Source of the DNA: Notamacropus eugenii
Lineage: Eukaryota > Chordata > Mammalia > Diprotodontia > Macropodidae
Direction: 5' to 3'
Assembly (NCBI RefSeq): GCF_028372415.1
Contig: NC_092875.1
Coordinates: 147,220,856-147,284,855 of the forward strand
DNA length: 64,000 nt
A program made the translations under genes and the position numbers. Positions 1 to 13,962 of this stretch are shown piece by piece (within the stretch, counting starts at the first letter, position 1; every line of letters begins with the position of its first letter). Below the pieces are notes generated by a model. That model was given only the letters and a program-made list of their open reading frames with translations. It made no database searches and was not told the origin of the DNA.

Positions 1-323
1 ATAACTGGGCATTTATTTTAATAGACACTTTCCTGGAAATTAGATGCCAACATAAATTACTCCATTGCTAAAGCTACAAGAGTCATTTAAAAATTTTACT
101 CATATAAGGTGACCACCTAATTGATCCTGCCCTAAAATTTTGCTATATTTCTATATCAAGCAATGGCCTATATTACTTATGGTGCAAAGATATGGAACTG
201 AATGATACAAATTCAGAACCCATACAAAAGTTTCTCCCAGTTCTTTGGTAACAAAATTCTGCCAGGGGTTGAATTCATATCAGTTAGGGTTGATACCTAT
301 GTATTCCTTATAGGAAACTTACT

Positions 324-482
324 CTTCTTTTTTTGGGGAGGGAGAAAGGCAAGGCAACTGGGGTAAAGTGACTTATCCAAGGTCACATAGCTGGTGTGTC
401 AAGTGTCTGAAACCACATTTGAACTCAGGGCCTCCTGGCTCCAGGGCTGGTACTCTACTCACTGCACCACCTAGCTGCCCCA
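324..482 (-). mobile_element. Marsupial tRNA-type SINE, antisense
   Basis: On the minus strand the element starts GGCAGCTAGGTGGTGCAG, followed by a box-B-like GAGTTCAAAT stretch and a MIR-like TGACCTTGG..AAGTCACTT core. It ends in a short A-rich tail, read as the T-run near 329 on the plus strand. A perfect 10-bp direct repeat GAAACTTACT flanks it at 314-323 and 483-492, which is a target-site duplication and fixes the ends. It lies in CTHRC1 intron 2. Confidence 0.9.
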
Positions 483-514
483 GAAACTTACTTAAGTATT
501 GGGGGATAAAAGGG

Positions 515-547
515 GATAGAGGGAGAGAAAGAGAGAGAGAGAGAGGC

Positions 548-582
<35 letters not shown>

Positions 583-645
583 CAGACAGAGAGAGAGACG
601 GAGACGGAGAGGGAGAGGGAGAGGGAGAGAATGAGAATGAGAATT
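515..645. repeat. GA-rich simple repeat
   Basis: A purine tract of GAGA, GACA and GGGAGA units. The Arg/Glu and Leu/Ser open frames across it are artefacts of the repeat. Confidence 0.95.
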
Positions 646-1529
<884 letters not shown>

Positions 1530-1904
1530 CTAGGGAGAGAGAAAGAGAAAGGGAGAGAAAAACCACCATAACATAGTTTAATTATAATGCAAAGACATAC
1601 CCGGAAAACAGCATTTGAGAATTTTAAATGATGTTTTTGTCCATATGGCTCTACATAAGAAAACATTGACAAAATTTTTTTGGAATAATATGATACATGA
1701 CTTTAACAAAAGTAGTGTTTACGTCAGCCAGCCATAATCCAGATTATTACTGAAAGCATAATTTTATACATTACAGTGAAGAATTTGGTACTGCCATTTT
1801 ATATCACTGTACACCCATGATCAAAGAGGAAATACATGTTCCCTTATATGTCATAATGAACTCTGAAAACTACTGCCAGTCTTTCAGCCCCTGAGGCTTA
1901 CAAC

Positions 1905-2625
1905 ATCTAAAATCTTTGATTTTTCTCTCCCTCATCCTGCAGATCCAATTGGACACCAAGTCTCACCAATTCTCCCTCCAAAAGATCACCCGCATTCTAC
2001 TCCTCTCATTGCTGCCTCCTCCCTGGACTAGTGTGGCAGACAACTTTCTAATTAGATTGCCAGCTTCCAATCTTTCCCCTCTCCAAGCTTCCTAAGACAC
2101 ACGTTTGATCATATTACTCTTCGGCTAAAGAAACTTCAGTGGCTCCCTACTGGCTCAAACATAAAATGCAACTTCCTCAGCTTGGCATTTAAAGCTTTTC
2201 ATGATGTTGCTGCTTCATGTCTTCCCAGAGCTCTTCACAATACACTTTTTTTGTGTAGTTTACATTCCAGTCTAATTAACCTACTGGTTATCCCTTGTAC
2301 TTGGAATCTCATCTTTCACCTCCTTGTCTTTGCCAGACTGTCTCCTGGGCCGGGAATTCACTCCTTCCTCATCTCTACTTCAGAGAATCCTAGGCTTCCT
2401 TTAACACTCAACTTCTGTGTCACTCTCTACCAGAAGGTTCTCCCTCCCCTCTGCTTTCTCAAATAAATTCATAATATGCTTATGTATGTAAATGGTTTGA
2501 TACACCAGTAGCCAAATGTAAGACTGCTGCAGGCAGGAACTAGTTTGTTTTTTATTTTGTCTGCATCCTGAGCATTTATCAACGAACCTTGCAAATAACA
2601 GTTGCTTAATAATTTTTATTATATT
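1905..2625 (+). mobile_element. L2 LINE, 3' part
   Basis: Diverged match to the marsupial L2 3' region: the ORF2 end reading AGTGGCTCCCTACTGG, an LGIHSFLI-like segment, then the 3' UTR ending in a GTTGCTTAATAA-type terminus. It also matches the other L2 copies in the window (for example 3140-5545) in content and order. Boundaries are approximate. Confidence 0.75.
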
Positions 2626-2837
2626 GGATCTACTTCAATTCTCACTATTTGGGAACAGAAGTTAGTCACATAGCCTGGGCCTGAGATGACGATGGTTCAG
2701 GCAGGATCATTACGCAGCTGGAGTTTGCCAGTAAGCTTGATGCTTATCTTTCCAGTGTGCTTCATTGAATCTTCTTCCTCTAGAACTGAATTTCCTCATG
2801 ATTTGGGACATCACTATTTTCTCAAAAAAGACAGAGA

Positions 2838-2896
2838 GATTAGATAGAAAGATAGGTAGATAGGTAGATAGATGGATGAATGGATGGATGAATGCA
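2838..2896. repeat. TAGA/GGAT tetranucleotide repeat
   Basis: Imperfect units of TAGA and GGTAGA merging into TGGATGAA. Confidence 0.9.
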
Positions 2897-3139
2897 TTCT
2901 TATTTATTGTCCAGGAAGTGTGAAAATGAGTCAATACATGAAAAGGTGTTTTGAAGACTTGGCTGAAAATTTAGCTACTGACAAAGTATTTTAAAAGACT
3001 GAGTTGGATTTAATTTTTATTCTAAAAATATTATTTATGCTCACTGGCAAATATATAAACTATTGGGGTTTGCATTTCAAATGGGGCAGAGGTAGAAAAA
3101 CCATTATGGCTTATTTTGGGTATTTTCTTTAGTATTATT

Positions 3140-5545
3140 ATTATCACTAAAGCTTACCTCTCCATTGTAATACCAAACCCAGTTCTTCATCCATACCAGG
3201 TCCTCCAATCTCTCAACCCTGTAGTTATTTCCCAGACCATCATGCCAGCACAACCTGCACTTTCCTCCTCACCCCTTGGTGAACCAGTTCACCTCAGCAC
3301 TGTCCTTTTCTCTTACTGATCTAGCCCTACCAAGCCTTGGCCTTGGATCACTCCCACTGTTAGTCACCTCTGTTCCTTGACATGTACTGCTAAACAAAGC
3401 TGGAGAAAATTATAAACCCATACTTACTGAGTCCACTAAAAATTTATGTTATGGTATCTCAATTGGGCTCTCATTGCTAAACAGTAATCCTTTTAAATCT
3501 CCCTAATCAATTCATTATCCCACTCACCATAGCAGTTCTTCCAAAGCCTTTTTATCCCTCCTCAAACCAGGAGAAGTCTTTCATGATAAAAACTCTCTCA
3601 CAGCTGAGAACCTTATCTCATATGTTATAGAAAAAATTGAGTTCATTCAACAAAAGCTTCCTCTTTTCTCCTCCTCCCATCTCACATCATCTAGTTGCCT
3701 TCTTTTACTCTTTCCTCCCTTCCCCCATCTCATATGAAGAGGCAATCCTTTTCTTTGCCAAGGCAAACTCCTCTACAAGTACAAATGACCCTATTCTCTC
3801 CTTTCTTCTCCAGCACATTGTCCCTTCTATCAGTTTCTCACTTATCTTCAATCTTTCCCCATCTACCAGATACTTCCCTATTGTCTACAAATATGTCCAC
3901 ATCTCTGCTATCTCCAAAATACTTTTTGATTCATCCATTCCCATTAGCTATCATCTCATATCCTTCCTCCTTTTTATGGCTAAACTCCTTAAGAAGGACA
4001 TCTATAATGATGCCATCACTTCCTCACTCTTTTCTGAACTCTACAGTTTGGGTGTTTTCTGACTTCATCATTCAAACAAAACTGCTCTCTCCAAAGTTAC
4101 CAATCATCTCTTAATTGCCTAATCTAATGATCCCTTCTCAACCTTCACTCTTTTTGATCTTTCTCCAGCCTTGGTACTGTTGATCACCCTCTTCTCCTTA
4201 ATATTCCCTTCTCTCTAGGTTTCTGAGATACCATTCTCTCCTGGTTCTCCTATCTATATGCTCATTCCTCAATCTCTTCGGCTGATTCTTCATTCAGATC
4301 ATGCCTTCTAACCATGGATGTCCCCCAGGCCTCTGTCCTGGGCCTTCTTCTCTTCTCTCTCTATACTGTTTCACTTGGTGATCTGACCAGCTCTCCTAGA
4401 TTCAATGATCACCTCTATGCTGATGATTCTCAAATGTACTGACCCAGCCCTGTCTTTTCTACTGATCTCCAATCTCCACTCTCCAACTCTTTATTAGACA
4501 TCTCAACTGGATGACTCACAGACATCTTAAACACACCATATTTAAAACCGAACTCTATCTTTCCCCCCAAACTTGTGTAATGGGACCACCATCTTTCCCA
4601 GTCGCTCAGACATACAACTTAGATGTCATTCTCAAATCTTCACTTTTTCTTATGACCTATATGTACTCTGTTGCCAAAGTTTGCCAATTTTAACCTTTGT
4701 AATATCTCTTGTATGTGTTCCCTTCTCTCCTTTGACACTGCTACCACTCTGGTGCAGGCATTCTTACCTGGACTATTGCAATAGCTTGCTGGCTGGTCTG
4801 CTTGCCACAAGTCTCTCCTTACTTCAGTCCATCCTTCACTCAGCTATCAAAGTGGTCTTTCTAAAGCACAGTTCTGACAAATGTCATCCCCCTATTCAAT
4901 AAATCTCACTGGTTCTCTGTCACTTCTAGGATCAAATATAAACGCCTCTGATGTTCTTCTTGGCCTTTCCAGTCTTCTTGTGTCTTACTCCCTTCTTCTT
5001 CCATATAATATGTAATCCAGTGATACTAGTTTCCTTGCTATTTTTTGTACAACACACTTCATCTCTCAACTTTGGGTATTTTCACTGACTGTCACTCATG
5101 CATGGAATACTATCCCCCTTCATCTCAGTCCCCTGGCTCATCTGGCCACCTTCAAGTGTCAGTTAAAATCTCATCTTCCACAGGAATCCTTTCCCAATCC
5201 CTCTCAATTCTAGTGTCTTTCCTCTATTGATTATCTACAATTTTTTAATCTTTATTGTTAAACTTTGTAGCTACATATAATTATATATTCTATGCATTCT
5301 ATTTGTCATGATTTATAGTTATATATGTGTATATGTGCTTATACATAGACATATAATTATATATCCTTTATATCCCATTTGTTTTCTTTTATAGGTTTTT
5401 TTTTTACATAGCTGCTTGCTGTTTTCTCCCCCTTTGGACTGTGAGCTCCTTGACAGCAGGCACAATCTTTTGCCTTTTTTGTATCCCCAGTATTTAGCAT
5501 AGTGTAGCACATTGTAGGTATTTAATAAATCTTTATTGACTAACT
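3140..5545 (+). mobile_element. L2 LINE, long copy
   Basis: This is the longest L2 in the window, about 2.4 kb, in sense orientation. It holds decayed ORF2 reverse transcriptase: at about 4320-4445 the frames resemble a PQASVLG box and an HLYADDSQMY box. The thumb and C-terminal part follow (LDYCNSLLAG near 4760-4800). The 3' UTR reads TGTGAGCTCCTTGACAG..CAGGCACAATC and ends TTTAATAAATCTTTATTGACT near 5540. It is broken by many stops and shifts. Position of the 5' edge is uncertain. Confidence 0.85.
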
Positions 5546-5669
5546 GGTGGTGAGGCTCTCCAGTTAGAGTTCTGAACAGTCAGACTTTTCCTTTTCTACA
5601 TGTGATCTGCTTCCTTGAGCATTTTACCTCCAACCATCATTCCTTTAAAGTCAGTATTTCTGACACATT

Positions 5670-5938
5670 GTATGTTTAGCCATTTCAGCCATGCCTGACT
5701 CTTCAGGACTCATTTTTGGAATTTTCTTGGCAAAGATATAGGAGTAGTTTGCCATTTCCCTCTCTAGTTCACTTTACAGATAAAGAAACTGAGGCAAATA
5801 GGGTTTAGTGACTTGTCCAGGGTCACATAGCTAGTAAGTGCCTTAGGTCACATTTGAACTAAGGCCTTCCTGACTGCTGACTCTTGACTTCCTGTCTTCA
5901 GGCCTACTGTTCTATCCACTACACCTTCTAGTGGTCAC
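5670..5938 (-). mobile_element. Marsupial tRNA-type SINE, antisense
   Basis: The plus strand shows the reverse complement in order: the tail half (CATGCCTGACTCTTCAGGAC, CTTGGCAAAGATA), the TTTACAGATAAAGAAACTGAGGC core, GTCACATAGCTAGTAAGTG, and the tRNA-like head ending CTATCCACTACACC. The layout matches the copies at 10098-10361 and 18773-19012. Confidence 0.9.
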
Positions 5939-5999
5939 TGCATTATAGGCCCATTCTTTTTATTTCCACCTGGACTCTCCCTGGAGGAATTAGGAATAA

Positions 6000-6455
6000 T
6001 TTCCTCTTACAAAGTTTCTCATCTGAGAAATCCACTCCTGATCGCTGACCTCTAAAAAAAAAAAAAAAAATCCAACAGGAATGCCACGTGACCATACCAC
6101 ATCCCTTACACAAAATCTCTTAATGTCCCTGTGGAATCAAGTAAAAACGTCTGTCCTCAAGTGACCTAATTCATCTCACTCTCTGCTAGTCATCTACCTT
6201 CAGATCCACCCAGGTCAACACTACCCATTCCCACCTCTGAGTCTTAACATTGACTATCTTCTATATTTTCTATATGGAGCAAGGTTAGTCTTTTTCCCTG
6301 AATTCCAAAACAAAGACACCACCAGGGGGCAGACCTTGCTGAAAGTGTGAAAGGAACATTTTGAAAGGCAATATACAAGGAATTTTAAAGGATAGATTCA
6401 ATTAAAGTAAATTCTGTTTCCTGGGCTGCAACTGACCTCATATGCAGAAGAGTTT
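6000..6455. other. CTHRC1 intron 1, mostly unassigned
   Basis: Contains an A-run at 6054-6070. About 6100-6300 is pyrimidine-rich and faintly resembles an L2 3' segment, but I cannot support a call. Confidence 0.4.
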
Positions 6456-6459
6456 TTCT

Positions 6460-8695
6460 TATTTTCTTCCATTTCAAGAGGCTTTTAGCATTTATTTATT
6501 ACCAAAGCAGTAATATCAACAAGACACCACAACTATGAAAACAATTGTGCACATCTCATCCTCAAAGAAAACAATCAACTGAAGCTCCAGGCCTTTAAAA
6601 AGTGATTGAAATCACCCTCCCACAGAAAGCAAATGAAACATCCTTATGTATCCAGAAAACAAATTCATAAGGCTAAAGAAAAAAATGCAAATTTGGAAGT
6701 CTGGAATTGATGTTCAAAAAGGGTAGCTCCTTAAGTATTTTTATCAATCTCAGCAACCTCTCTCTCTCTAATCTCTATCCTATTCAACATCTAACAGGCT
6801 TTCTTTGACACCCCTTATGACTTATACTTAACTACACCATAGCCCTTTGGCCCTACCAATTCTCCAATTTGATAACTACATAAAATATATGGCAACATCA
6901 AATGAATTTGGTTTTGGGGGCATTTGCCATAGAAGTCAAAAGGGAGATTTCTTATAAATATCTGGCAGACATTTTGAATAACCATACGCATATGGCCACC
7001 AGCATCTGCAAAAGACTCTGTGAAACTGTCTGCCAAAGTTTTCTCAATCCATTTCCATGGCTCTGGCAAAGTTATTTCTCATATACTAGATTCCTGAGCC
7101 TAGACTTGGACCCATAGTGAGTTGTTGGTCCTTATATGGTACAATCCCATACAGTTCATATTATTGGTACTCATAGAGCCCAAACAGGTAGACATTTAAT
7201 CCATAACTTGCACCACGTAGGTTATACCAGCTTCCATGCCAGTAGGTAATCAACTATTCATATTCAGATCCAGGTGATCCACACTTGATCCCATTCAATC
7301 TATAGCTGAATCAACCCAACTTACAGAAATAGCCATTTTCTCAACACCAAAACCCATGACAGCCCCCATTTCCTCTACCCTTATATCTATCCTAAAGTTT
7401 ACCCAGTGGTTATGTAGCCAACTTCATGAAGATCTTTTTGCTCTACTCCTGATCCCATTCCCTTTAGAGTGGAAACCATTCAGCTCATGACAAGGCCCAT
7501 TTTCTTCATATTAGACCCTAATTCTGTCTATTCCATAGGTCAGTACCCATTCTTTTCTTCCTAGTACCACTGATGTAGTCAATTCCAGGGCCTATCCACT
7601 TGATTGGTCATTGCCACTGCTACCACCTATTCCCCTCAGGAAAGTTTCTCAAAAATTGCAAGCCATTCCCATCTCATTTCAAGCAAGTTTCTCTCAAATC
7701 CTCCAGTTATTCCACAATCCATCTTACTCGTTTGGCCCATGTTCATGCCAGATCTAAACTGACCCATGTTTTCCATGATCCTACAACTAAAGGGACCTTC
7801 CAAGTATCTATTTCAAATTCCATGTTTTCCATTTCCATTCCTACAGGTAATATTTAGACATCCTTATGTCTTTTTTTAAATGATTGGCATCGATGGGAAT
7901 TTTTTCTGGCTCTAGTCCTATGCTGCCAATGCTACCAAGTTCATGAAAGAGTTACTACAGGTATTCCAGAACAAAAAGTCCCCTTTTGGCACAGCCCTCT
8001 CATCCATTTTCACATGTGTTGATCTGTAAAACAGAAGTTGGTCATTGCATATTAAATTTCAATTAACTGTTCAAAAGTAACAGTATTGATTCCAAGATTT
8101 TTCCCATTTTCATCTTCAAGAATGTCTCCTCTAAATACATCTGTTCTACAGAATGCTTCTTTCAATTGAATCCAGTCAATTTTATAATTCAGATTTGCCA
8201 CACACTGTTTCCAAGTCTTTTGGCCTTTAACAAGTATTTAATCTCATTTGGGATAGTGGGTGGGATATTAATTATTCCTGGGTCAATTGGTCCCATAGTC
8301 ATACCAACAGTTGTAGACATCAACTTTTGCCTTGCCCTCTGGGCCTCCTCATCATCAGGATTTTCTTTGACTTTAAAAGGTACTCCACCCTGACCTTACT
8401 TGGTCAAAGCTTCACTAGCTTTTCTCATGTTTTCTTCCAAGTTGAATTAGACATTATAAAGAAACAACTTTGAAAGTGTTGAGAACTCTCATCAAGACGA
8501 TGAGCAACAATGATTCCAGAGGACTGAAGATGAACCATTTTATTTTCCATTTCACACAGAGGTGATGAATTCAAGATCCAGAATGAGACATACATTATTG
8601 GGCATAGCCAATGAGGAATTTGATTTGCTTGACAACGCATATTTCTTACAAGGATTCAATTTTTCTTTTTCGCTTCAGTGACAGGGGATATGGGA
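6460..8695 (-). pseudogene. HNRNPM: Processed pseudogene of HNRNPM
   Basis: hnRNP M is a nuclear pre-mRNA-binding protein with three RRMs and a Met/Arg-rich (ERMG) repeat region. Reading right to left, this intronless copy shows: remnants of RRM1 (VKW near 8540, MRKASEALTK near 8430); the linker KVKENPDDEE; the PGIINIPPTIPNEI segment (about 8250-8290); RRM2 with DILEDENGK and NTVTFEQ; KMDERAVPKGD near 7980; a long stretch of decayed ERMG-type repeats (about 7100-7950); and RRM3 with CQIFIRNLPFDF and GYGVVKY (about 6810-6980). The end near 6731 reads EIDKNT then stop, against EIDVRIDRNA in the parent. A 3' UTR follows with overlapping AATAAA signals (plus 6491-6500) and an A-rich tail near 6460-6478. 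MDERA(V/L)PKGDF points to HNRNPM and not MYEF2. Many stops and frameshifts are present; it is not functional as a protein gene. Confidence 0.93.
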
Positions 8696-8954
8696 GGGAA
8701 AGAAAGTAAGTATTTGTTAATTGAACTAAATTTAATTTAGTTTTTTATTTGTTTTCTTTTTTAAAAAAGAGAATGCATGCTGGAGTATCTAGAATAGTGT
8801 TTCCAAACTGGGTAGATCCAACCTGGGTGACGATAGCATAAGGACCATGCATAGGAGAGAATTTAATGAATAACCAAATTTTAAAATTAGAAGGAACCTC
8901 AGAGGATATCTAGTCCAACCCATATCCATGCTGGGGAAAACAGTAAATGCCAGA

Positions 8955-9235
8955 AGTTTTAATAATAATAATAATAATAGCTGACATTTATAAAAAGCTT
9001 AATATCTTACAATGTACCACTCATCATACATCTCATTTGAACCTCATCACAGTCCTATGAAGGAAGTATTATAAATGTCATGATCTACATGTCACAAAGA
9101 AGCTGAGCTCCTGGACTTTAAGTGATTTGCCATGGCTACACATAGCTAATAATCAAAGGCAGGATTTGAACCTAGGTCACTCAATTCAAAGTTAAAATAT
9201 TCATTCCACTACTATGTACTACCTATCACATCTGC
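8955..9235 (-). mobile_element. MIR-family SINE, antisense
   Basis: The plus strand has the reverse complement: AATAATAGCTGACATTTATA, CTCATTTGAACCTCATCACA, a TGTCACAAAGAAGCTGAG core and GGATTTGAACCTAGGTCAC. An AAT trinucleotide run precedes it at about 8961-8980. A short L3/CR1- or MIR-like scrap (GATATCTAGTCCAACCC) lies just left, at about 8880-8935. Confidence 0.8.
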
Positions 9236-9654
9236 TTTAAAGGGAAAGCAACAAAGAAGGAGATTTTAAATCCATAGCACTTAAATGACATGCAAACACC
9301 AGAAAAATTAGTAGACTTCTAGAGTTGACAGTCTGAATACTTGAAATTTATGGATAAGGACTGGACCTGTGCTTGTATTGGTTTAGGTTGAAGAGACTCT
9401 ATTAATGAAAGTAGACATCTTTTCTGCAATTTATAGTTTTATCAAGTTAGAGATATCAAACACCTGCAAAGCTTACAATATTCCCAAGCACAGCCTAAAC
9501 CAAATAAACTATCATTGGGGAATATTTAACAAAATAAATAAAAATACAATACAACATAGATAATGCTATTTTGTGGTTTTCTAAATCAAAATGTGACTCC
9601 AGGAATCCTCAAATAAGGTTAAGTGACTCCTGTTTCTATTTGAGCTTGACACTT

Positions 9655-9765
9655 GGTTTGGTTCAAAGAACTGAGAGTTTAAATAACTTATACAACGTCA
9701 CACAGCCAGTATGTGTCAGAAACAGAGGTCTTCCTGGCTTCAAAGCCAGCTCTTGATCCATAATA
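9655..9765 (-). mobile_element. MIR fragment, antisense
   Basis: Short reverse-complement MIR core: AACTTATACAACGTCACACAGCC, then TTCCTGGCTTCAAAGCCAG. A CA dinucleotide run follows at about 9795-9811. Confidence 0.65.
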
Positions 9766-9889
9766 GCATGCTGTACATAGTAGACATGGTACATACACAC
9801 ACACACACACGTAGAAATATATATTTAAATATTATAACATATATATTGATATATGCTATTTATACAGTACTACTGGCTTTTATGTATAG

Positions 9890-10020
9890 TACCTTATTAT
9901 ATCCTCTCAATAGCTTTGTGAAGTAAATATTATTATTTTTACACATCATACAGATGAGGAAACAAAGGCTTACAGAGTTTAAGTGACTTGCCTAATCTCA
10001 CACAGTTTGTAAGTACCTAA
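9890..10020 (-). mobile_element. MIR fragment, antisense
   Basis: The plus strand reads CTCTCAATAGCTTTGTGAAG, ACAGATGAGGAAACAAAGG and GTTTAAGTGACTTGCC, the reverse complement of the MIR core and tail. Confidence 0.8.
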
Positions 10021-10024
10021 GGTA

Positions 10025-10510
10025 GAACAATGATATTATATAGCACTTTAGAACTTTTTACATGTTATCTTATTTGATTTTCACAACTCTGTGAAGTTGT
10101 TGTTCAGTTGTTTCAGTCATGTCCAACTCTTCATGATCCCATTTGAGGTTATCTTGGCAAAGATACTGCAGAGGTTTGCCATTTCCTCCTCCAGCTCACT
10201 TTACAGATGAGGAAACTGAGTTAAGTGATGTGTAATATAGATGAGGAAATGGTTAAATGATTTGCCCTTAGGTCATACAGCTAGTTAAATGTTTGAGGCT
10301 GTATTTGAACTCAGGTCTTCCTGACCACAGGCCTAGTGCTCTATCCCCTGCACAACCTAGTTGTGAAATAGATACTATTATTATCATCCCCACTTTACAG
10401 ATGAGTAAACTGAGGCCAAGAGAGGTGAAGTGACATGTTAAACATGGTAGTGTCTGGGGCAGGGTTTGAATTCATGTCTTCCTGACTCCAAGACCAGTGC
10501 TGTCTCCACT
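10025..10510 (-). mobile_element. MIR-family element split by a younger SINE
   Basis: The left half (10025-10097: ATAGCACTTTAGAACTTTTTACATG..CACAACTCTGTGAAG) and right half (10362-10510: AATAGATACTATTATTATCATCC..GACTCCAAGACCAGTGCTG) are the two halves of one antisense MIR-type element. They are interrupted at a single point by the SINE at 10098-10361. Confidence 0.85.
10098..10361 (-). mobile_element. Marsupial tRNA-type SINE nested in a MIR
   Basis: Full-length antisense SINE: TTGTTCAGTTGTTTCAGTCA, CTTGGCAAAGATACTGCAG, the ACAGATGAGGAAACTGAG core and a tRNA-like head ending GCACAACCTAG. It is flanked by TGTGAAGT (10090-10097) and TGTGAAAT (10362-10369), a 7/8 target duplication inside the older MIR. 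Confidence 0.88.
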
Positions 10511-10519
10511 GTCCCTTGC

Positions 10520-12240
10520 TATAGCGTAAGCACAGGAAGATTAAGATTATTAATAAATAAACAAACCTATTCATCATTGGAAATGTCCATTGTGTCTTCA
10601 ATACTTGAAGGTTTTGTGATTTCCATGATGTGGGCCCTCCTTGCACCCACAGGGACTACAACCCCATTCACTGGGATAGGTGGTCTTTTTGAGTTACTAC
10701 TTCCAAAAAATTCAGCTTTCCTTCACCCGCTCTCCCCCAAGAGTGACCAACCTGGCAGTGAGTCTTTGCACTTAGCTAGTTCATGTACTCAAAGTTTTTG
10801 TGGGTTAGTAGGATTTCCAGAGCATGGGCTCTGCTTGAATTTTCCTGTGATTTTTTTTGTTTTTTGGCCTAGCCTTTCCTTTTTTTTTTTTTTTTTTTCC
10901 TGACTTGTTCTTTCATCACTGTGGGAAGCAAGCTTTAGATGGGGAGAAGAGAGGCTTGGAAGTCTGAGGGAAAGAGAAAACGGAGTGGAAGAGCAGGGAG
11001 ACTTTCTTGCACTGAAATCCTTGATTTGTCCTAGTCCCCTAACAAAGAACTGGACCATGCAATGTGTCCTTGCTTGGCTGAAATGACCCTCTCTGCCAGT
11101 AGAAAAGAATAACAATCCACAGAACCCATGTTGTCTAATTTCCTTTGTAATTTGAAGACTAGGAGGGAAGAGTCCCCATGGATTGTCTTCGTGGGGAGTA
11201 AGGACTGCAATTTACTTCTTTTTGGTGACCACAGCAATGGTCAGGAAGAGTTCAAGAGTTAGAAATCAGGTTTCTAAGTATTAACAGGCAAATTTTTCTC
11301 TGATTTGAATAACAGTTAAATATGCAGCCTTTCCAGCAGCATTAGTACTATCGCCTGAAGTCCCTAACCCTTTTTGTTTGCTACATTGCAGGGGGAGGGA
11401 GTGGGGGAATAGGGTGAGGGGGATAATTGAGCTGCTCACTGACCATACAAAGATGAGAAAGGACACTATGTCTGCCTTAAAGGAGTTTACATTCTCCTTG
11501 GTGAGAACACAACTGAATACACAGATAAGTAAAAAACAAAGACAGAGTGATTTCAAGAAATAACTCCAGTTAAAAGAAGGCCTTCAAGGGAGCAGAAAAA
11601 AAAATCTGTTTCCTTAAGCTACTTTCCTTCTAAAAGTAAGCAAGATTTTAATGGAAACTAGGATCAGAGAGAAGAAAACTGCCTCACCACACAACTTTTT
11701 CCTGACAACTAGCAGGGGCAAGAAGATAAATCCAAGATCAGAGGATCCCTTGATACATAATTTCATATGCTCATAGGATTTATATCCTTAGAGATCACCG
11801 TCTAGCCCTTTCATTTTACAAATGAGGAAATGGAGGCCCAACTTTAAAAGACATGTTCAGAGGTGCATAGGTATTATGGGGGAGAGCTAGGATTTGAACA
11901 CAATTTCTTGGACTCCAAGTCCTCGATTCTCTTCTAGTAACTAACAAAGCTTCTAAATATTACAGTAGCGCCGACAGAGTTGTACTGTACTGCATCGTCC
12001 AGGCATAGAACTAAGCCTAGCTGCTTGAACCCTGTTAAGATTAAAAATTGCAAAGGTGCTAACTTGCGTGGTTAGCGAAAGTTCCTTATGCGGAGCTCCT
12101 CCCTCTTCATTGTGACAATGCCATCGCTGGTCCAAGATTTCTCCCTTTTCAAGTTAATTTCTCCCTCCAGAATCCCAAGCCCCATAGCACGTTCTTCCTT
12201 CCACGTAGACAGACATTAGACGACCCTTCCCCGCCCCTTC
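10520..12240. other. CTHRC1 intron 1, mostly unique
   Basis: Contains a long T run near 10880-10902 and an antisense L2 3'-end scrap at about 11445-11570 (CTGCCTTAAAGGAGTTTACA). A weak MIR-like antisense stretch lies at about 11800-11940. Nothing coding is supported. Confidence 0.5.
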
Positions 12241-12479
12241 CCCCCCCCCCCAAGTTGAGTAGGCAGGCAGACACTCACAGAGATGGGCAAGCAGACAAAC
12301 ACTTACACAGATGAGGCAAGGGGGCAGACAGACACACCCAACAGTACCATCTGTAGCTTTTGATCATCTCTCCAGCCTCAGCAACTGGAGCTCCCTCTCC
12401 AGCTTTGCCAATACCACCCCGTCTGCCCCACGCAGCTGGGGCCAGTCTCCATCACCTCCATCTACTCCCTAGCCTCCTG

Positions 12480-13130
<651 letters not shown>

Positions 13131-13199
13131 AGAGGGCGTAGATGAAATTTATGGAGAGGGTCGGACTGCGCAGCGAGGGAAGCCGAAGATCACAGACTT

Positions 13200-13365
13200 C
13201 GAGCTGGCAGGGACTTTACAGGGTATACATTCTCACTCCCTCATTTTACAGATAAGGGGTTGAGGCCTTGGAAAGTTAAATAACTTGCCCAAACGTACAC
13301 GTGTTAGGGAGCAGATTTAAATCCAAGTTTTTTGGCTTCAAAGCCAGCGCGCTTTCCGCGGGACC
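13200..13365 (-). mobile_element. MIR fragment, antisense
   Basis: Plus strand: CTCATTTTACAGATAAGGGG, AAATAACTTGCCCAAACG and a GGCTTCAAAGCCAGCGC end. Confidence 0.8.
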
Positions 13366-13764
13366 TCAGCAAAGTCAGACACCAGAGGCTGAAACTCCGC
13401 AATAAAAAGTTTGCACAGATCATATCCGCAGGTAGGAGAAGTAGCTGAAGACGTAGGGGATAGTTCCAGCCTTAGATAATATCGGAACGGACCATCTATT
13501 AGATCTCCCACTCTGTCGATCTCCCTCCATGGGGGGTGAGGGGAGAGGAGGAGGAGGAGACAGAGAAAGAAAGAGGTGGGGTGGACAGTGTTCTTCAGTC
13601 ACATCGTAGGAGCCACAGCTACGTAAGAAAGAATGAGAACCTGAAGTAAAGTTACAGTGAGAGTTCAAATAAGATAATATATATAAAGCGTTTTGCAAAT
13701 CTTGAAGTACTATATAGATGATGATGATGATGTAAAACTAGTATGGGGCTATTACAAGCAGTGG

Positions 13765-13962
13765 TTAAAGTGTTAATTAGTTGTGTGACCCTGAGCAGAT
13801 CAATGAACTGCTCTCAGTCTTAGTTGCCTCAGTCTGTAAAAGGGGGATCATTGTAGCACCTACCTCCCGGGGTTCTTGTGAAGATCAAACGAAAAAGTAT
13901 GTGCAAAGTGCTTTGTAAAGTCTAAAGTGCTACATGAATGCTAGCTATTATTATTGATACCC
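13765..13962 (+). mobile_element. MIR/tRNA-type SINE, sense
   Basis: Contains AGTTGTGTGACCCTGAGCAG, GTTGCCTCAGTCTGTAAAAG and the tail GTGCAAAGTGCTTTGTAAAG..GCTAGCTATTATTATT. A short GAT-rich tract lies just left, at 13714-13731. Confidence 0.85.

Noticed and set aside
3637-4114. Two overlapping plus-strand frames of about 140 codons
   Set aside because: They lie inside an L2 element and are leftover reading frames in pyrimidine-rich LINE sequence.
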